The position numbers and the translations under genes are program-made. From assembly GCA_033557465.1 (NCBI GenBank), contig CM066035.1, positions 924,258,522-924,322,521 of the forward strand: a stretch of 64,000 nucleotides of DNA. Direction: 5' to 3'. Numbering within the stretch: position 1 is the stretch's first letter; each line of letters begins with the position of its first letter. The DNA comes from Ichthyophis bannanicus. Taxonomy: Eukaryota; Chordata; Amphibia; Gymnophiona; Ichthyophiidae. The notes under the pieces are model-generated. The model made no database searches, was not told the DNA's origin, and saw only the letters and a program-made list of their open reading frames with translations. This document shows, in pieces, positions 33,985 to 42,955 of the stretch.

Positions 33985-34105
33985 TGATACATCCCAGAGA
34001 TGGAGGACTAAACTGGAGGAACGATAAGGAATAGAAATTACTTACCTGGTAATTGTTCCTTTAGGAACTCCAATTTAGTCCTTATTCCCACCCGAGGGGG
34101 TGATC
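33985..34105 (+). repeat. ICR of A3
   Basis: GGACTAAACTGGAGGAACG complements the left end at 28762-28780. GAAATTACTTACCTGGTAAT complements the right end at 34485-34508. Confidence 0.85.
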
Positions 34106-34318
34106 TGTCAGTTTATTTTCAGATGGGGAGGACCATCAGTTGAAGATCGGATTAAATCCTTTCGGGTGCTAATTTGCAGTGAGTGTTACTGTCTGACCTG
34201 TTTTACTGTCTTTCTCTCTAAATGGCTTTTGGGGGTGGAACAGGGAAAGTTGAAGAAAAAAAAAATTCCTTGTTGAATTGTTCTCACGGTTATGAAAACA
34301 GTTAATTTATGGCTACTT

Positions 34319-34511
34319 GGTTGCTCTTTTGAGTCTGCTTTGTCATTAGTTCACTGGGGCTGATGGGAGATATCAGCAGGCTACATCCAGTGATGTCATG
34401 ATCTTGACATGCCCAGTCTCCAAGCTGCAGGAGGAGGTGCACAACCCAGAGGTGGAGGATTAAACTGGAATTTCTAAAGGAACAACAATTACCAGGTAAG
34501 TAACTTCTATT
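34319..34511 (+). repeat. Subterminal motif, right ITR and outer end of A3
   Basis: It opens with GAGTCTGCTTTGTCATTAG (34331-34349). The ITR part pairs with 28770-28895. The outer extension carries AACAACAATTACCAGGTAAG. Confidence 0.87.
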
Positions 34512-34559
34512 TTCACACCCTCTTCAACCGCTTTGACCTTGCAGGGATCCTTTTTGCCC

Positions 34560-36420
34560 CCATGGTCTCGGGTTTCAAAAAGTGACAGATGCTTCAAAAA
34601 CATGTCCCTCAGACACCCATGACTGTCTCCTGTGTCTGGGAGTGGACCATAACACAGAGCTCTGCTCCCTTTGCAAAAATATGTCCTCCAAGGCCATCCA
34701 GAGCTGTAAGCAGAAACTGGATATTTTCCGCAAGACGGCCCTGGTGTCCCTGGTAGCTCTCCGTTCTACCAACACTATGCCTCTGGGGTCTTTGCAGTAG
34801 CTCTGCGGCACCAGTGCCACTGAGCAGGGGTCCCTTGAAGGCAGTCCCGAAGACCCTGTCACGGGCTCCAGACAAGCATGAGTGTTCTTGTGCTCTGTTC
34901 CTTAGCCCTCCTCAGCAGATCCTAGAGTTGGAGTGGCCTTGAAAGGTACCCCATACAGATAGAGGCCTCCAGCAATAGTGCCTGGTCTCAGGGTCGTCCC
35001 GGCAAGGACCCCCTCTCTTCCTTGACACCCAACCCGGTTACCCTGGTGTCGGCATTGCAGGGCCTCACTGCTGAGTGGGAGATCTGAATGCTGGCACTGG
35101 AGTGCAGCATTTCAGTCTTCCTTGCTGCCCAGCAGGTGCTGGTGCCAGGCCCCACTGGCACATGCCCTGATACCTCAAGGGAGATGCCTGTGATGGCTCT
35201 CTAAACTGCCACAGCCACCCCTGAGAGCCAGGGGCCTCATGAGGGATCCTGGCAGAGGTCTCTATCTCCATCCTGGTCCTTGGGTGCAAGATATTTCCGA
35301 GCCAGCCTCTCTGGTTCCAGAGGGGCTTCAGCCTCAAAAGCCCAGCATACATGAGCTCCGCTCGAGCAGTCTAGTTGAGTCCCCATCAGAGATTTTGGAC
35401 AAGGAGTTTGGGGATACTTCCCCCCTGAATCCTGGGCTCATTCGAACCTCCCCTCAGATCCCTCCCCACTCGCTTCCTGAGAATACCTCCTTTCTGGAGT
35501 TTGTGCAGGATATGGCTCGAGCCCTTGCGTGCTTTACACAATTCAAGGAGGAGCCCCGTGCAGCGGAACTTGATATTTTATAATATGAGGCCTTGCCGAG
35601 AGAATCCCTCACGGTCCCACCAATTTTGACCCGGCTGCTCCTCTGTTTGTGGGAGATGCCTGCATCTATTCCCATTGTCAGTAAGCACCTGGACACCATG
35701 TACAGGGTCCAGTGGGGCTCGGCTTCCAGAAGGTCCAGCTCCCTCATACTTCAATGATAGTGGATTCTGCCATGCGGAAGCAGAAGAATCCAAAGACTCT
35801 CTCCAGCCCCATCGGTAGGAGGTCTCACACCCTCGATGCCCTTGGGCGAAAGGCCCACCAAGGCTCCATGCTGGCTTGCCACATCTGTGTGTGTGTGTGT
35901 ATATATGTATGTATGTTCCTTAACTGGGGGCTTCCAGGCAGGCCTCAATGGTGATTACCTCTGCTGCTTCCAGTCCCTCCTGAAATCAGTGGGGGGGATT
36001 GTTCAAAGTACCTTTCTCATGCTACATATGACAGCTTTGAGTCCTCTGCTTGGGTAGTGGCTGTGGGTATTGGGGGCCAGGCAGCAGGCCTGGCTTCAGT
36101 CCTCAGACCTCATACAATGGGTCCAGGAAAAGCTGCTGCTTGTCCTGTGCCTGGGCAAACAGTTCAGCAAACCAATGGAGGACAAGGCAGCGGAGAGAGT
36201 ATGTAACCTGCACCCTTCTCTCCTGGGAGACCTCTTCCCTCCTACAGAAGAAGCAACAGGGCAAAAAGCCTTTCTTTCAAAGGAAGGGTCTCCCCTATCA
36301 GGGTTACCCACCTTCCCTCCGGTGCTGGCTCCACCTCAGGGCAGACAGCAAGAGCAGCCACCAGGGTCAGTGTAAGCTAAAGGGCCCCAAAAGCCAGACC
36401 CTGGCACTGACCCAGTTGGC
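34560..36420 (+). pseudogene. gag-like gene of G1
   Basis: A Cys motif CPSDTHDCLLCLGV...ELCSLC lies at 34602-34680, aligned with SVTDTHDWCLKCPDH...CESC of F1. The conserved NTSFLEFVQDMARALA with EEPRAAELDIL (35485-35580) matches FVRDMAKALAF with EEPQADELDALQ of G2. Downstream homology continues through LLLCLWEMPASIPIVSKHLD (35637-35696) and TKAPCWLATSVC. A TG microsatellite expands the frame at 35885-35912. Several stops are present. Confidence 0.78.
35885..35912 (+). repeat. TG/TA microsatellite in G1 gag
   Basis: Alternating TG then TATG units follow the sequence CACATC. They encode a VCVCVYMYVC stretch absent from G2. Confidence 0.8.
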
Positions 36421-37061
36421 CCCGGTTTTTGACGTCAGAAGCATAGCTGCTCACCCTCCAGCAACCCAGTGGGAGGGCACCTGGTTCACTTTGCTCCCCA
36501 ATGGGAGTCTGTCACCTCAGGCACCTGAGTTCTTCATGTTGTCCAGGAGGGTTGTCACCTTCACCTGGACTGGCTTCCTCCACTCTTCTGCCCTGCAGAG
36601 CCCCCTCTGCTCCCCATGCACCAGGTTGTCTTGGGCACAGGAGCTTGCCAATCTTCCCCAGGAATATGCAGTGGAAGTGGTCCTACTGTACCTCAGAGGT
36701 TGTGGCTTCTATTCGCTACTTCCTTGTGCCAAAGTGGATGGGCAGGTTCTGGCCCATCCTCAATTTAAGAAATCTCAACAGCTACCTGTTGCGAGAGGTT
36801 CAAAATGCTCTCCCTTGGTGTCTTGCTGCCCTTCCTCTGGCAGGGCGATTAGCTATGCTTCTTGGACCTTTGGGATGCTTACACTCGCATCCTGGTCCAC
36901 CCGAAGCACAGAAAATACTTGTGCTTCAGAATACAAGGGAACCACTACCAATACAGGGTGCTTCCCTTCAACCTTGCGTCTGCTCTGAGTAGCCACAGCC
37001 CACCTTTGATTACAGGGTACCTTCATCTACCCCTATCTAAACAACTGGCTCGTTACTTGTG

Positions 37062-37182
37062 TCTCTTGGGGAAACTGCTAGGTACATATGACCTAGATTG
37101 GCCACTGTTGGAAACAGAATACTGGGCTTGATGGACCTTGTTCTGACCCAGTATGGCATATCTTATGTTCTTATGTTCTTAT
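37062..37182 (+). mobile_element. CR1-type LINE 3' end in G1 RT
   Basis: CTGCTAGGTACATATGACCT, ACTGGGCTTGATGGACCTTG and repeats of TTATGTTC match the 3' end at 51990-52108. Only about 120 bp was inserted, as expected from strong 5' truncation. Confidence 0.87.
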
Positions 37183-37756
37183 ACAGGGGAGATGGCTGAA
37201 GCACAGCAGGCCACAGCCTGCATTGTCCATCTCCTTGAGCACTTCAGCTTCATGTTGAATTTCCAAAGTCCAACCTCACTCCGGTCCAATCCCTGGAGTT
37301 TATTGGCATGTGCCTCAACACTCAGAGGGCGACTGCCGGCTTTCCTTCCTCAGGACAGGGCAGACTGGCTCTGGCCTCCACAGTTCAGTTCTGCAATGCT
37401 CCTGTCTTGGCCATATGGCCTCGACTGTCCATATCGTCCCCAACGCCCATCTGCACATAGAAGCGGCACAGTGGGTGTTTTCACACTCGGTGGGCTCAGG
37501 CATTGGGCTGTCTGAGACACCATCTTGGTCACTCCCCAGCTAGCCGAGTCCCTCGACTGGTGGCGGGACACCTGGAGCCTCCAAGGCATGCCGTTCCAGG
37601 CTCCACAGCATGGCATGCCTCCTTGACCACAGACGCCTCTCTAACTGGCTGGGAGCACACTGTGGAGAGCTCTGCACGCAGGGGACAGTCCCTCAAGGAG
37701 TCCTGGCTGCTGATCAACTTACTCGAACTCAGGGTGTTCCTCCTTGCCCTCTAGGC

Positions 37757-37952
37757 CAGGGGTGGGCAAGTCCGTTCCTGGAGAGCCGCAGACCAGTCAG
37801 GTTTTCATGATGTCCGTAATGAATATTCATAGACCTATTTCCATATAATGGAAGGCAGTGGATGCAAATAGATCTCATTGAATATTCATTAGGAACATCA
37901 TGAAAAACCTGACTGGTCTGTGGCTCTCCAGGACTGGACTTGCCCACCCCTG
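37757..37952. mobile_element. hAT-type MITE with 8-bp target duplication
   Basis: The 196-bp element begins CAGGGGTGGGCAAGTCC and ends with its exact complement. The arms are nearly palindromic for about 70 bp. CTCTAGGC flanks it on both sides (37749-37756 and 37953-37960), an 8-bp target duplication characteristic of hAT transposons. No coding capacity. It lies in the RNase H part of G1. Confidence 0.93.
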
Positions 37953-38500
37953 CTCTAGGCATTCAGGCACCGTGTTCACCATCGGACCGTTCTTGTCCAG
38001 ACAACCGGGTGGCAATGTTCTATATGAACAAGCAGGGTGGTTCTTACAGCCTCTGGAGGCAGTAGCCTTATGGTCCTTTGCGATCTGCCAAGGCATAGCC
38101 CTACAGGCTACTTATCTCCCAGGTCAGGACAATGTTCTGGCTGACAGACTGAGTCGGATCATCCAGCCACACAAGTGGCATCACTGCACGTAGTTAGTGC
38201 AGGGGCTGTTCTGGTGCTGGGGGACTCCGGTCCTTGCCTTTTCACCAGCCTTATGAATTTGCAGCTCCTGTGGTTCTGTGGCCCGGTTCCCCACCCGAGC
38301 AGGGAAGCCTTCCTGCTGCTGTGGATGCACAGCCTTCTGTATGCATTTCCTCCCACCCCCTCATAGCACAGGCTCTCCTCAAGATTTAGCAGGACGGAGC
38401 CTCGGTGATCTTCATGGCTCCATGATGGTGTCAGCAACCCTGGTTCCCTCTGCTAATTTGCCTTGTGTTGGAGCTTCCAGTTCCCCTTGGCAGCATGCTG

Positions 38501-39487
38501 GGCTTGTTGACACAGGAGGAGGGTCTCCTGCTTCACCTGAACCTGAGGTCTCTATCCCTCACAGCCTGGCAGCTGAGCTGGTCACGCTAGCCCCTCTTTG
38601 TCTCCCAGTGGAGATAGAGGACATATTGCTGGCTTTACACAAGGACTCAACTAGGAGGGCTTACGTCTTTAAGTGGTGTCTGTTCTCAGTGTGGCGCTTG
38701 GAGTTGCGGGCCAATCTGTTCTCTTGTCCCACCCAACTGGTCCTGCATCTCTCACAGGTGAGCCTGAAGTCTAACTCGGTCAGGGTCCATCTGAGTGCAA
38801 TCTCAGCCAACCACCACCCATTCGAGGGCAGACCCCTCACGGGCCAGCTGCTGGTTTCCTGCTTCATGCGTGGGCGGCTGCTTTCCAGGCCTCCCACACA
38901 CTCTGCCAGAGGCAGTTGTAATCTCAATGTCATCCTGCTCGCTTCGGCACCTTTCTTGGAAGGTGGGTGTGTTTTTTTTTTTTTTTTTTCCTGGTAGCCC
39001 TCACCTCTGCCCAGAGGGTCAGTGAGCTCCAGGCCCTGATGGCCAACACTCCCTACACAGATTCTATGGGAGCCAGGTGGTTCCCTGAACGCACCCCAAG
39101 TTTCTCCCAAAGAATGTCTCTGATTTTCATATCAACCAGGAGATAGTGCTGCCGACCTTCTTTCTGAAGCCACATGCCTACTGGGTGTCGGCGATCCTCC
39201 ACACCCTCAACAGGAGGGTGCTCTCCTATCTGCAGCACATGCAGGCCCACCGCAGGTCTGAGCATCTTTTCGTCTCCCACAACCCTGCCTGTTTGTGGCT
39301 TGTGGTCACCAAGCAGACCCTTTCCCTCTGGGTGGCGGATTGCATTTCATTTGCTCTGGCTCAGGCTGGGCTACTGCTGGACCGCCAAGTCACAGCACAG
39401 TGTCCATGCAAGAGCAGCATCGGTGGCACATCTGCGCTCCATGCTCCTGGCAGACATCTGTTGAGCCACAAACCGATCCTTGGCTAA
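38501..39487 (+). pseudogene. Tyrosine recombinase of G1
   Basis: The N-terminal domain reads VEIEDILLALHKDSTRRAYV...FSVWRLELRANLF (38610-38720) and SVRVHLSAISANH. The catalytic domain carries LVALTSAQRVSELQAL near 38990-39040, with the expected Arg changed (AQR). A T tract lies at 38971-38988. SLWVADCISFALAQAGLL and an equivalent of VRARAASVAHLRSMLLADIC occur at 39325-39460. The end of the gene, with the HYCLE tyrosine region, follows TLTHCCLE-like near 39485-39510. Confidence 0.75.
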
Positions 39488-39716
39488 CACTGTGACATAT
39501 TGCTGCCTGGAGAGGGAGTCCTGTTGGGACAGGGCCTTCGGCCAGGCTATACTCTAATCTGTTCAGGGTTTAAGCAACTCTAGCCCTCCAAACCTCCTGC
39601 GGATACTGGGAGTGTGGTTTTCTGGGGTCCTTGGGCTGTCAGTTACCAGTGTCTGTTCACAGCTCGCTGTGCCATTTTTTTTTCTACGGATCATCGGTAG
39701 CCTATAGCTGGGGATT

Positions 39717-39830
39717 CCCATATGTGAGGACTGACTTCCTGCTTGTTCCTGGAGAAAGTGTAGTTACTCCCCTTTAACAGGTGTTCTCCAGGGACAGCAG
39801 GAATCAGTCCTCACAATCCACCTACCTCCC
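39717..39830 (+). repeat. ICR of G1
   Basis: CATATGTGAGGACTGACTTC and CTTGTTCCTGGAGAA complement the left end. AACAGGTGTTCTCCAGGGAC and CAGCAGGAATCAGTCCTCAC complement the right end. Confidence 0.85.
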
Positions 39831-39876
39831 CTGGGACTCCCACTCTTTTTATCCTTTGCCTGAGCTTTTCATCTGA

Positions 39877-40053
39877 CTGATCAAGATGGCACCCTTGGGC
39901 GGGAAGGGGACCACACGTGTGGTGGTATTCCCAAAGGCTTTTTGAAAGCTGGGGAAATACTCCACATGGGCTCCAGTGCAGACATCACCCATATGTGAGG
40001 ACTGATTCCTGCTGTCCCTGGAGAACACCTGTTACAGGTGAGTGACTATGCTT
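39877..40053 (+). repeat. Right ITR and outer end of G1
   Basis: 39877-40022 pairs with the left ITR at 28432-28586. The extension ACACCTGTTACAGGTGAGTG runs to about 40053. Confidence 0.84.
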
Positions 40054-40160
40054 ACTTGGTCATCAAATTCCTTTAAGCATTCACTTTTTTGCAGGCCAAA
40101 GTGGATGTTGCCTTCTAGGAGTTAAGATTCTTAAGTGAGCGGTGGCTTCCTCCTTGCCCT
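40054..40160 (+). pseudogene. YR of C0, piece 3 (C-terminus)
   Basis: It reads TWSSNSFKHSL...PKWMLP, equivalent to TWSSLHSFAKHYRLDVQEAEDGCF of A1. It resumes directly after the codons left at 28426, so G1 entered a continuous gene. The nucleophile Tyr is not preserved. Confidence 0.7.
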
Positions 40161-40180
40161 TTTAGGGTAAAGCTTGGATA

Positions 40181-40285
40181 CGTCCTACTTGTCTGTCTGG
40201 ATTGGTCTAGCAGTATAAGGAAGGATAAATCTTACTTAGCTGAATTTTCCTATCCTAGTAGACCAGTCCAGGACCCTCCCAGAGG
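40181..40285 (+). repeat. ICR of C0
   Basis: TGTCTGGATTGGTCTAGCAG and TAGTAGACCAGTCCAGGACC flank AATCTTACTTAGCTG, the same layout as the C1 ICR. Confidence 0.75.
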
Positions 40286-40444
40286 TCCATGGCTGCTGTG
40301 CTTGATCTTTCATAGTGGGGATCAGTCTCTGTAAAAGTGAGTGGTAAAGGGTGACCTAGGGAGCCTAGTAGCTATCCCCACTGGGGGGAGGGGGGTGTAG
40401 GGGTGGACATTTGCTTTCTTTGTACCATTGGCATCCCTAGAAAG

Positions 40445-40540
40445 TTTGTTTTCTGTCTCTGCTGGCAGGGGAGCACTACCTATTTATCTGGACTGGTCAG
40501 CAGGATTCCAGGAAAAGGCATTATCAGGTAAGTAAGATTT
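40445..40540 (+). repeat. Right ITR and outer end of C0
   Basis: TTTCTGTCTCTGCTGGCAGG, TATCTGGACTGGTCAGCAGG and ATCAGGTAAGTAAGATTTCT match the C1 right end. It terminates the 27-kb nest. Confidence 0.75.
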
Positions 40541-40789
40541 CTCCATATTTCTGCAGGTTGTCTGTAGTAATTTGGAAAGAGCTTCAGGACAGATATTGTG
40601 GGGTACACTAAGCCATGATACAGCATGAGACCCTGTGAAGGGCAGGTGATAGAATAAGGTACTGCAGAGATTTTTAACCCTGATAAGTAACCTATGCACC
40701 ACAAATGGTTTAGATTGCATTGTTACTATGATTATCAAAGCTTGGATTTTTTGGTGACTCCTTTTTCAAAATCATCTTTTTCTTCCTAG
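40541..40789 (+). other. Host intron upstream of the exon
   Basis: No repeat or gene is recognised. The last 45 bases contain a polypyrimidine tract (CATCTTTTTCTTCCTAG) that ends in the acceptor AG at 40788-40789. Confidence 0.6.
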
Positions 40790-40840
40790 AAGGACGTTAC
40801 ATTCCCCCTCATTTACGAAACAAAGAAGCTTCAAGACATG
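40790..40840 (+). CDS. DDX3: Internal exon of a DDX3/PL10-type DEAD-box RNA helicase
   Basis: The 51-nt exon lies between acceptor TTTTTCTTCCTAG and donor ATG then GTAACT. In phase 1 it reads GRYIPPHLRNKEASRH, followed by the first base of a Gly codon. GRYIPPHLRN is the N-terminal motif of the DDX3 family (DDX3X, DDX3Y, Xenopus An3, zebrafish Pl10). It overlaps the eIF4E-binding YIPPHLR stretch described for human DDX3. In mammals this motif is, from memory, also encoded by a short third exon. The helicase is an ATP-dependent RNA remodeller in translation and mRNA export. Which paralogue this is cannot be decided from 17 residues. I found no other exon in the window, so the flanking introns exceed 40 kb upstream and 23 kb downstream. 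Confidence 0.8.
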
Positions 40841-41674
40841 GTAACTTATTTCTTAAATTTGTAGTACTAAAGCAGGACTATACTGTAATTCATCTAAAAA
40901 GGGGCCTCAGGGAGCATAAGCTGTTGTGGTTATAGTGCAAAAGAGGAGTTTGAGTATCCCCATCTGGGCTGGTTAAGATACATGTTGAAAAGGGGACAGT
41001 CTGAGGAAGGAAAATGATGGTCATTTAGGCTATGCTTGCTGGTTAAATTGAGGGTAAATTTTTTTGCCATCCTGATTGAGAGCACATTTTTTGTCTGGGC
41101 ATGCTAGTGGTAGGTTTTCAAAAGGTAGGCTGCTATTAACTGGCGCACTGTACATGGCTAAACCCTCCTCCAGAGCTAGGCTTTCCAAGATGCAGGCATA
41201 CTGCCAGTACCCAGTTGAGATCTCTATCTTAAGAGCAATATTGCTGTTAATACAAGCTTACCAAAAGAGGCTGAGGATTTTTGCAAACTTTAAGTCCATT
41301 ATCTTTCTTGAGTTGGTACCCATCTTGGCTGCTTAGAAAACCTTTAAAAGCCCTTTCAAAGCAGCCAAAAATGAAGATAATCTATCCTGCTGCAAAGGAG
41401 ACCAACCTAATTGTATTCCTGTCTAACCTAACATGTTGCACCATTCTCGAAGTTAGGGGATTTTTTTCTACATAGCCATATGGGATGCTCAGATTGTTCA
41501 GAGATGTGTGGGCTACCCACCTATGTGTTAGGCATCACTGGTGTCTGAAGTGCAAACTTCTCCTTTTTTGGAATCTTAAATTTTCTTCTTAAAAACATCT
41601 AATAGGTAAGGATATAAAGACTAGGAGTGGTTCAAGTGGTGGCCAAAATGGCATGGTGACTGCTAGACTTGAGC
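40841..41674 (+). other. Host intron downstream of the exon
   Basis: I see no gene. The open frame at 41076-41336 shows no known motif. Confidence 0.5.
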
Positions 41675-41830
41675 TGAATATGTACACCCTAGAAGAGGGA
41701 TGGGGAGTAATACAGACCTTTAATATTTGAAAGGTATTAATGAACAAACAATTTTTTTCCAAAGATGGGGATGCTCTAGAACTAGAGGTCATGAAAGAAA
41801 GCTGCATGGAGTGTCTTAAAAGCAATATCA
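41675..41830 (+). mobile_element. CR1/L3-like LINE fragment, C-terminal region
   Basis: GAGCTGAATATGTACACCCT, ATACAGACCTTTAATATTTG and TCCAAAGATGGGGATGCTC correspond to the LNMYALEERRDRGDMIQTFK ... SKDG block of the LINE at 23010-23120. It is old, with a stop in the block. Confidence 0.65.
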
Positions 41831-41994
41831 TATTTTCATAGAAAGCAAAGTACCTTATTTTCATGCAAATAACATAGTGTTGTATGTATTTTTTTCTAAA
41901 CCGCACAACCTGTGTTGTGTGGGCATGCTATGTGTTGATGTCAGAAAGAGAAAAACAAGCAGTGTTTAAGGTTGTTTTTGTGACTTTATTCATT

Positions 41995-42200
41995 CCTGTC
42001 CCTCCAGTCCAGATGGGTTTTGTCTGTCTACCAGCAGCTGGAAACTGAATATTCAAATGACTGTCACTGGATATGAGACCCCCTGACACCTCAGTATTTC
42101 AGTCTCCAGCAGCTGGTAGACAAACATCTGTTTTGTGTGGCTGATTTGTGTGTGTGGTGTGTGTGTTTGGTTTTTTTTTTTTGTGAAGTGTTGATACTCA
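41995..42200 (+). mobile_element. Left end of a further DIRS family (fragment)
   Basis: CCTCCAGTCCAGATGGG is followed by the arm GTCTACCAGCAGCTGGAAAC and, about 80 nt on, TCAGTCTCCAGCAGCTGGTA. This is the same hairpin layout as the type A left end. No gag or right end is found nearby. Confidence 0.5.
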
Positions 42201-42279
42201 CTGAGAAGCACAGAACTGACTTGTAGAGGCTAGACTGTAAAAACAAATGCATGATCTTGATTACTGCAGTCTTGGCGAG

Positions 42280-42584
42280 AGTAACAGCCTTTTCATATAC
42301 AGCCCCTACACTCTGGAACGCTCTCCCAGACCCAGTCAGATCAATAAAAGATCTTCAGACTTTCAGAAAAGAACTTAAAACATCTTATTACCGAACACTA
42401 TAACAACCTCTCCATTAATGATACAATCCAGCTATATACAACCTAACTATTGCCTAGCACTCCCTCCCAGTCACCTCTTCATTACACACTGTGAATTCAA
42501 TTATATTACTCATCCTCCACTATACTCATCTGGGTATAGATGGCATGTTAAGTGTTCTGTCTCTGTATATAGTTTAATTATTAA
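42280..42584 (+). mobile_element. LINE C-terminus and 3' tail, left of F1
   Basis: FSYTAPTLWNALPDPVRSIK with a following LQTFRKELKTSYYRTL (42290-42400) is the typical C-terminal block of L2/Rex-type LINEs. The non-coding tail stops at 42584, where F1 begins, and appears to continue at 48205. Confidence 0.7.
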
Positions 42585-42589
42585 TCTCC

Positions 42590-42743
42590 AGGAACAAGCA
42601 GGAATGAGTCTTCACATATGGGTATCGGTACCGACGGAGCCTGCGCGGGAACGCTCCCCAGCGTCCAAAAGGAAAGTTTTTGGGAGCATCCCACAGCGCC
42701 TGCGCGCTGCCTTCCCGCCTTTCCCAACTGCCTCTCTCCAGTT
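42590..42743 (+). repeat. Left ITR of F1
   Basis: It pairs with 48010-48163. Shared blocks include ACGCTCCCCAGCGTCCAAAA and TTTCCCAACTGCCTCTCTCC. Confidence 0.9.
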
Positions 42744-42955
42744 CTTCTTTTCCACGGAGCCAGCAGGTCGTGTTTCCTGTCACCGCTGAATTTCTTATTT
42801 TTCTTTAGTCGCGTGTCTGCCTTCTCGATTCCGGACCGGTACCACCGGTCTTTTTTTTCTTTTAAAAAAATAAAAATAAAATAAAAAATAAAAAATTCTA
42901 CTCTTCAGTGCATTTTTCCTTCTGGGGCCTTAGGCCTACAGATATAATTTTCCTC

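Larger units (their letters stand above)
28756..34511 (+). mobile_element. DIRS retrotransposon A3, full-length structure, degenerate
   Basis: ITRs, ICR, pol and YR are recognisable, while gag is largely lost. It is nested in the leader of G1, whose gag begins right after it at about 34512. Confidence 0.87.
36421..38500 (+). pseudogene. pol of G1: RT, RNase H, methyltransferase segment, interrupted twice
   Basis: RT shows AVEVVLLYLRGCGFYS (36670-36718), LDLWDAYTRILVHPKHRKYL (36860-36920), QGNHYQYRVLPFNLASA and the box PYLNN near 37030-37045, where both catalytic Asp are Asn. A CR1 tail follows at 37062-37182. RNase H resumes with LTTDASLTGWEH (37621-37656) and LLINLLELRVFLLAL, then a MITE at 37757-37952. 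VAMFYMNKQGGS lies in a shifted frame near 38010-38045. The DNVLADRLSRI block follows (38130-38160), and the methyltransferase segment ends with LLYAFPPTP near 38338-38364. Confidence 0.8.
28427..40053 (+). mobile_element. DIRS retrotransposon G1, carrying A3, a CR1 tail and a MITE
   Basis: Type G ITRs, gag, pol, YR and ICR are present. It is inserted between the codons for K/V and T/W of the ICKAATW motif of the C0 recombinase. A3 sits in its leader just before gag. Confidence 0.88.
13225..40540 (+). mobile_element. Oldest nest: DIRS C0, shattered by C1 and G1
   Basis: C0 itself amounts to a left-end remnant, recombinase pieces at 14465-14623, 28116-28426 and 40054-40160, an ICR and a right ITR. 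The recombinase pieces are collinear and continue one another across the 13.5-kb C1 and 11.6-kb G1 insertions. The left boundary is the least certain part. gag and most of pol are deleted or replaced by CR1 sequence. Confidence 0.7.
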
